NCBI RefSeq assembly: GCF_014205335.1
Contig: NZ_JACHNH010000001.1
Location: 3,094,501-3,158,500 of the forward strand
Direction of reading: 5' to 3'
From: Amorphoplanes digitatis
GTDB lineage: Bacteria > Actinomycetota > Actinomycetes > Mycobacteriales > Micromonosporaceae
DNA length: 64,000 nucleotides
The notes beneath the pieces are model-generated. The model had not been told where the DNA came from, did no database searches, and worked only from the letters and a program-made list of their open reading frames with translations. How positions within the stretch are numbered: the first letter of the stretch is position 1; each line of letters starts with the position of its first letter. Positions 61,237 to 64,000 of the stretch are shown piece by piece. Position numbers and translations under genes: made by a program.

Positions 61237-62018
61237 GGCGTCGCCGCCGGGATCTCGCCGGGTTCGCGCAGCGCGCGGCGGACCGCCGTGATCGCCTCGA
61301 AGAAGGCGGGCGACTGCCGGGCCGCGTCGTCGCGCACCGGCAGGTCGATGGGCACGGTGGCGGCGATCCGGCCCGGCCGCGGCGACATCACCACGACCCG
61401 GTCGGACAGGAAGACCGCCTCCGGGATGGAGTGCGTGACGAAGACCGTGCTGGTGCCGGTCTTCGTGCAGATCGCCAGCAGCTCCGCCTGTAGCCGCTCG
61501 CGGGTCATCTCGTCGAGCGCGCCGAACGGCTCGTCCATCAGCAGCAGCGGCGGGTGCACGGCCAGGGCCCGGGCGATGGCGACCCGCTGCTGCATGCCGC
61601 CGGAGAGCTGCGCCGGGTAGTGCCGGGCGAAGTCGGCCAGCCCGACCAGCGCCAGCATCTCGGCGGCGCGGGCGCGGCGCTCGGCCCGTGAGGCGCCGCG
61701 CAGCTCAAGCGGGAGCTCGACGTTGCGCTGCACGGTCCGCCACTCGAAGAGCCCGGCCTGCTGGAACGCGATGCCGTACTCCTGGTCGAGCCGGGCCTTC
61801 GCGGCCGGCTTGCCGGCGACCTCGACCGTGCCGCTGGTGGCCGGGATCAGGTCGGCGATCAGCCGCAGCAGGGTGCTCTTCCCGCAGCCGGACGGGCCGA
61901 TCAGCGAGACGAACTCGCCCTGCGCGATGGTCAGGTCGATGTCGGTCAGGGCGGTGACCTCGTCCGGCCGGCCGGCGTTGAAGACCTTGGTGACCCCGGC
62001 CAGGGAAACGGCGCTCAC
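61233..62018 (-). CDS. ABC transporter ATPase (SsuB/TauB-type)
   Basis: 261 residues. The GTG at 62018 overlaps the upstream permease stop (GTGA). Walker A GPSGCGKST, Q-loop IAFQQAGLFEWRTV, signature QLSGGMQQRVAIARA, Walker B LLLMDEPFGALD and switch FVTHSIPEAVFLSDRV are all intact. It powers uptake of the pyrimidine-, nitrate- or sulfonate-like solute bound by the lipoprotein of this operon. Confidence 0.94.
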   Translation of the reverse strand: MSAVSLAGVTKVFNAGRPDEVTALTDIDLTIAQGEFVSLIGPSGCGKSTLLRLIADLIPATSGTVEVAGKPAAKARLDQEYGIAFQQAGLFEWRTVQRNVELPLELRGASRAERRARAAEMLALVGLADFARHYPAQLSGGMQQRVAIARALAVHPPLLLMDEPFGALDEMTRERLQAELLAICTKTGTSTVFVTHSIPEAVFLSDRVVVMSPRPGRIAATVPIDLPVRDDAARQSPAFFEAITAVRRALREPGEIPAATP

Positions 62019-62875
62019 ATCGTCACCACCGAGACGCGGTCGCGGTGGCGCATCAGCGGCAGCTCCATGAGCGCGACCAGGCCCGCGACGACGAGGCCGA
62101 GCAGGGCCGCGCCGAACATGGCGGTGTACACCTTCGCCGGATCCGAGGTGGCCTCCCGGGAGTACTCGATGATGAGCCGGCCGATGCCGCCGCGCGTACC
62201 GGTGGAGATCTCGCCGACCACCGCGCCGACGACGGCGGCCGCGCCGGCCAGCCGCAGCGCGGGGAACAGGTAGGGCAGCGACGCCGGCAGGCGGAGCTTG
62301 ACCAGGGTCCGCCACCAGCCGGCGGCGTAGCTGCGCATCAGCTCGACCCCGGCCGCCGGCGGCGACTGGAGGCCGCGCAGCATGCCGACCGCGACGGGGA
62401 AGAACGCGAGGTACGCGGCGATGACCGCCACCGTCATCCAGTCCTGCCAGGGATAGGGCCCGAACGACAGGTTCCCGCTCCAGCCGGCGATCAGCGGCGC
62501 GAGGGCGACAAGCGGCACCGTCTGCGACAGGATCACGTAGGGGAGCAGGCCGCGCTCCACGATCCGGAACCGTTGCATGGCGATCGCCAGCAGCAGGCCG
62601 ATCGTCGCGCCGGCGACGAACCCCACGGCGGTGACGCCGAGCGTGAAGAGGCTTCCGCTCAGCACCACCTGCCAGACCGGCCGGCCGCCCGCGAGCTCCG
62701 GGCGGCCGAGCCGGCTGAGCATGTCCCACACGTGCGGCATCGACAGGTCGTCGGCCCGGGGCAGGATCCGCACACCGAACAGCACGGTCCCGTCCGGGTT
62801 GCCGACCGCCTTGTAGCCCTCCCAGAGGGCGGCCAGCACGACCAGACCGATCACGGCGCTCAGCAGGCGTCTCAC
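62015..62875 (-). CDS. ABC transporter permease (SsuC/ThiX-type) 2
   Basis: 286 residues from a GTG at 62875 that overlaps the LLM gene stop (GTGA). Six membrane helices, from LLSAVIGLVVLAALWEGYKA; the docking loop is MRSYAAGWWRTLVKLRLPAS, LPYLFPALRLAGAAAVVGAV. A second, different permease in the operon points to a heterodimeric channel, as in pyrimidine-precursor importers. Confidence 0.92.
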   Translation of the reverse strand: MRRLLSAVIGLVVLAALWEGYKAVGNPDGTVLFGVRILPRADDLSMPHVWDMLSRLGRPELAGGRPVWQVVLSGSLFTLGVTAVGFVAGATIGLLLAIAMQRFRIVERGLLPYVILSQTVPLVALAPLIAGWSGNLSFGPYPWQDWMTVAVIAAYLAFFPVAVGMLRGLQSPPAAGVELMRSYAAGWWRTLVKLRLPASLPYLFPALRLAGAAAVVGAVVGEISTGTRGGIGRLIIEYSREATSDPAKVYTAMFGAALLGLVVAGLVALMELPLMRHRDRVSVVTM

Positions 62876-63867
62876 GACATGACCGGAATGATCTTTTCAC
62901 CGTACGCCCGCAGCGTCGCCTCCTTGTCGTCGTGTTGCAGGTAGAGCGCGAACTGGTCGACGCCGAGGGCCCGCAGCTCCTCGAGCCGCTTCAGGTGGTT
63001 CTCGATCGGGCCGAGGATGCAGAACCGGTCGACCACCTCGTCGGGCACGAACGTGGTGTGCGAGTTGCCGGCCCGGCCGTGCTCGGCGTAGTCGTAGCCG
63101 TCCCGGCCCTTGATGTAGTCGGTGAGCACCTGCGGCACGGCGCCGGTCGCGCCGTAGCGCGCGACGATGTCGGCGACGTGGTTGCCGACCATGCCGCCGA
63201 ACCACCGGGTCTGCTCGCGCTGGTGCGCGATGTCGTCGCCGACGTAGGCCGGCGCCGCGACGCAGAACTTGACGGCGGCCGGGTCGCGGCCCGCCCGTTC
63301 GGCGGCCTCCCGGACCGTCCTGATCATCCAGGCCGCGATGTCCGGGTCGGCCAGTTGCAGGATGTAGCCGTCGCCGACCTCGCCGGCCACGGCGAGGGCC
63401 TTCGGGCCGTACGCCGCGACCCACACGTCCAGCCGGCTCTCCGGCGCCCAGGCGAACTGGAGCTCCTGCCCGCGAAGTGACACCGTCTCCCCGCTGGCCA
63501 GGCCCTTGATGACGCCGATGCTCTCGCGCATCCGCGCGAGGGTGTCCGGCTGCAGGCCAAGCACCCGCAGCGCCGAGTCGCCGCGCCCGATGCCGCAGAT
63601 CGTGCGGTTGCCGTACATCTCGTTGAGGGTGGCGAACTGCGACGCGATGACCGTCCAGTCCCGGGTGCCCGGGTTGGTGACCATCGGGCCGACGATCACC
63701 CGCCGGGTGTCGGCGAGGATCTTGCTGTAGATGACGAATGGCTCCTGCCACAGCACGTGTGAGTCGAACGTCCACACGTGGCTGTAGCCCAGGTCCTCTG
63801 CCTTCTTCGCCCACTCGACCACGTCCATCGCGGGCGGGTCGCATTGCAGAACGACTCCGATGTCCAT
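62872..63867 (-). CDS. LLM-class (F420-type) oxidoreductase
   Basis: 331 residues of the luciferase-like TIM-barrel family, close to the TIGR03842 group by pattern: MDIGVVLQCDPPAMDVVEWA, AEDLGYSHVWTFDSHVLWQE, RVIVGPMVTNPGTRDWTVIA, GNRTICGIGRGDSALRVLGL and LDVWVAAYGPKALAVAGEVG. These enzymes use reduced or oxidised F420 (or FMN). In actinomycetes this subgroup is often found beside dihydropyrimidinase and its ABC importer. Here it lies between the importer and a methylmalonate-semialdehyde dehydrogenase gene. The substrate is unknown. Confidence 0.9.
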   Translation of the reverse strand: MDIGVVLQCDPPAMDVVEWAKKAEDLGYSHVWTFDSHVLWQEPFVIYSKILADTRRVIVGPMVTNPGTRDWTVIASQFATLNEMYGNRTICGIGRGDSALRVLGLQPDTLARMRESIGVIKGLASGETVSLRGQELQFAWAPESRLDVWVAAYGPKALAVAGEVGDGYILQLADPDIAAWMIRTVREAAERAGRDPAAVKFCVAAPAYVGDDIAHQREQTRWFGGMVGNHVADIVARYGATGAVPQVLTDYIKGRDGYDYAEHGRAGNSHTTFVPDEVVDRFCILGPIENHLKRLEELRALGVDQFALYLQHDDKEATLRAYGEKIIPVMS

Positions 63868-63870
63868 GCC

Positions 63871-64000
63871 TCACCGCACTTTCGGGAAGCCGAGGTCGAC
63901 CTCCGAGGTGGCCGGGTCCGGCCAGCGGGAGGTGACGACCTTGCTCCGGGTGTAGAACTGGATGCCCTCCGGGCCGTACATGTGCAGGTCGCCGAAGAGC
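63871..64000 (-). CDS. Methylmalonate-semialdehyde dehydrogenase (acylating), C-terminal end
   Basis: Only the last 42 codons are in the window; the gene continues to the right. The end reads [20 protein letters not shown], then [21 protein letters not shown], the conserved C-terminus of CoA-acylating (methyl)malonate-semialdehyde dehydrogenases (MmsA/IolA). They turn malonate semialdehyde plus CoA and NAD+ into acetyl-CoA and CO2. It ends 3 bp before the LLM gene start, so it is in the same operon. The reaction is the last step of beta-alanine, and so of reductive pyrimidine, breakdown. Confidence 0.85.
   Translation of the reverse strand, partial: LFGDLHMYGPEGIQFYTRSKVVTSRWPDPATSEVDLGFPKVR

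Overview
High-GC actinobacterial chromosome segment. The strong G/C bias at third codon positions, IdeR-like and CTTGCAG-like operators, F420-type LLM oxidoreductase, LPVTG-type cell-wall anchor, Tat-exported sugar enzyme and sugar importers without their own ATPase suggest a Micromonosporaceae soil or mycelial actinomycete, perhaps Actinoplanes-like. The genus is inference. There is no rRNA, CRISPR array, insertion sequence or complete tRNA.

Layout. (1) 0-8.5 kb: the 5' part of a TPR protein, a 69-residue orphan, then a polyamine/GABA catabolic block: FAD amine oxidoreductase, class-III aminotransferase and Lrp/AsnC regulator on the minus strand, a divergent saccharopine-dehydrogenase-like gene, and a GABA aminotransferase with an aminobutyraldehyde-type dehydrogenase. 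(2) 8.6-13.4 kb: FdhF/YdeP molybdopterin oxidoreductase, ferredoxin reductase with a 63-residue partner, and a siderophore-interacting flavoprotein behind an iron box. (3) 13.4-24.6 kb: a DeoR-controlled catabolic island that reads as a route for alpha-1,4-polygalactosamine: secreted GH114 endo-polygalactosaminidase, ABC importer, GH4 alpha-galactosidase-like enzyme, SIS aminosugar-phosphate isomerase/deaminase, two PfkB-type kinases, class-II tagatose/fructose-bisphosphate aldolase and a Gfo/Idh oxidoreductase. (4) 24.7-33 kb: an 1806-residue amylopullulanase behind a MalR-like operator, an NDH-2, and two small exported proteins. (5) 33-35.4 kb: a scarred, gene-poor stretch with an AbiEii remnant, an orphan copy of an ABC ATPase tail, a tRNA 3'-end-like element and a 45-bp minisatellite. 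(6) 35.4-45.1 kb: ABC exporter/MarR pair, frameshifted LPXTG surface protein, subtilase, and TetR/MMPL pair. (7) 45.2-50.7 kb: mmsA-mmsB-chvE monosaccharide importer and a ROK repressor. (8) 50.7-59.3 kb: small membrane proteins, a GGDEF-EAL protein, exported sugar isomerase plus PQQ-type sugar dehydrogenase, and two orphans. (9) 59.3-64 kb: a minus-strand NMT1/SsuA-type ABC importer, LLM oxidoreductase and the end of a methylmalonate-semialdehyde dehydrogenase, probably part of a pyrimidine-type catabolic operon.

The most interesting unit is region 3. Every step from an extracellular galactosamine polymer to triose phosphates has a candidate enzyme. No N-acetyl-hexosamine-6-phosphate deacetylase is present, which fits a de-N-acetylated polymer. 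The hexamer AAACGA/TCGTTT recurs in all three plus-strand promoter regions of the locus and is the likely DeoR target. All functions are read from sequence only; no database search was run.
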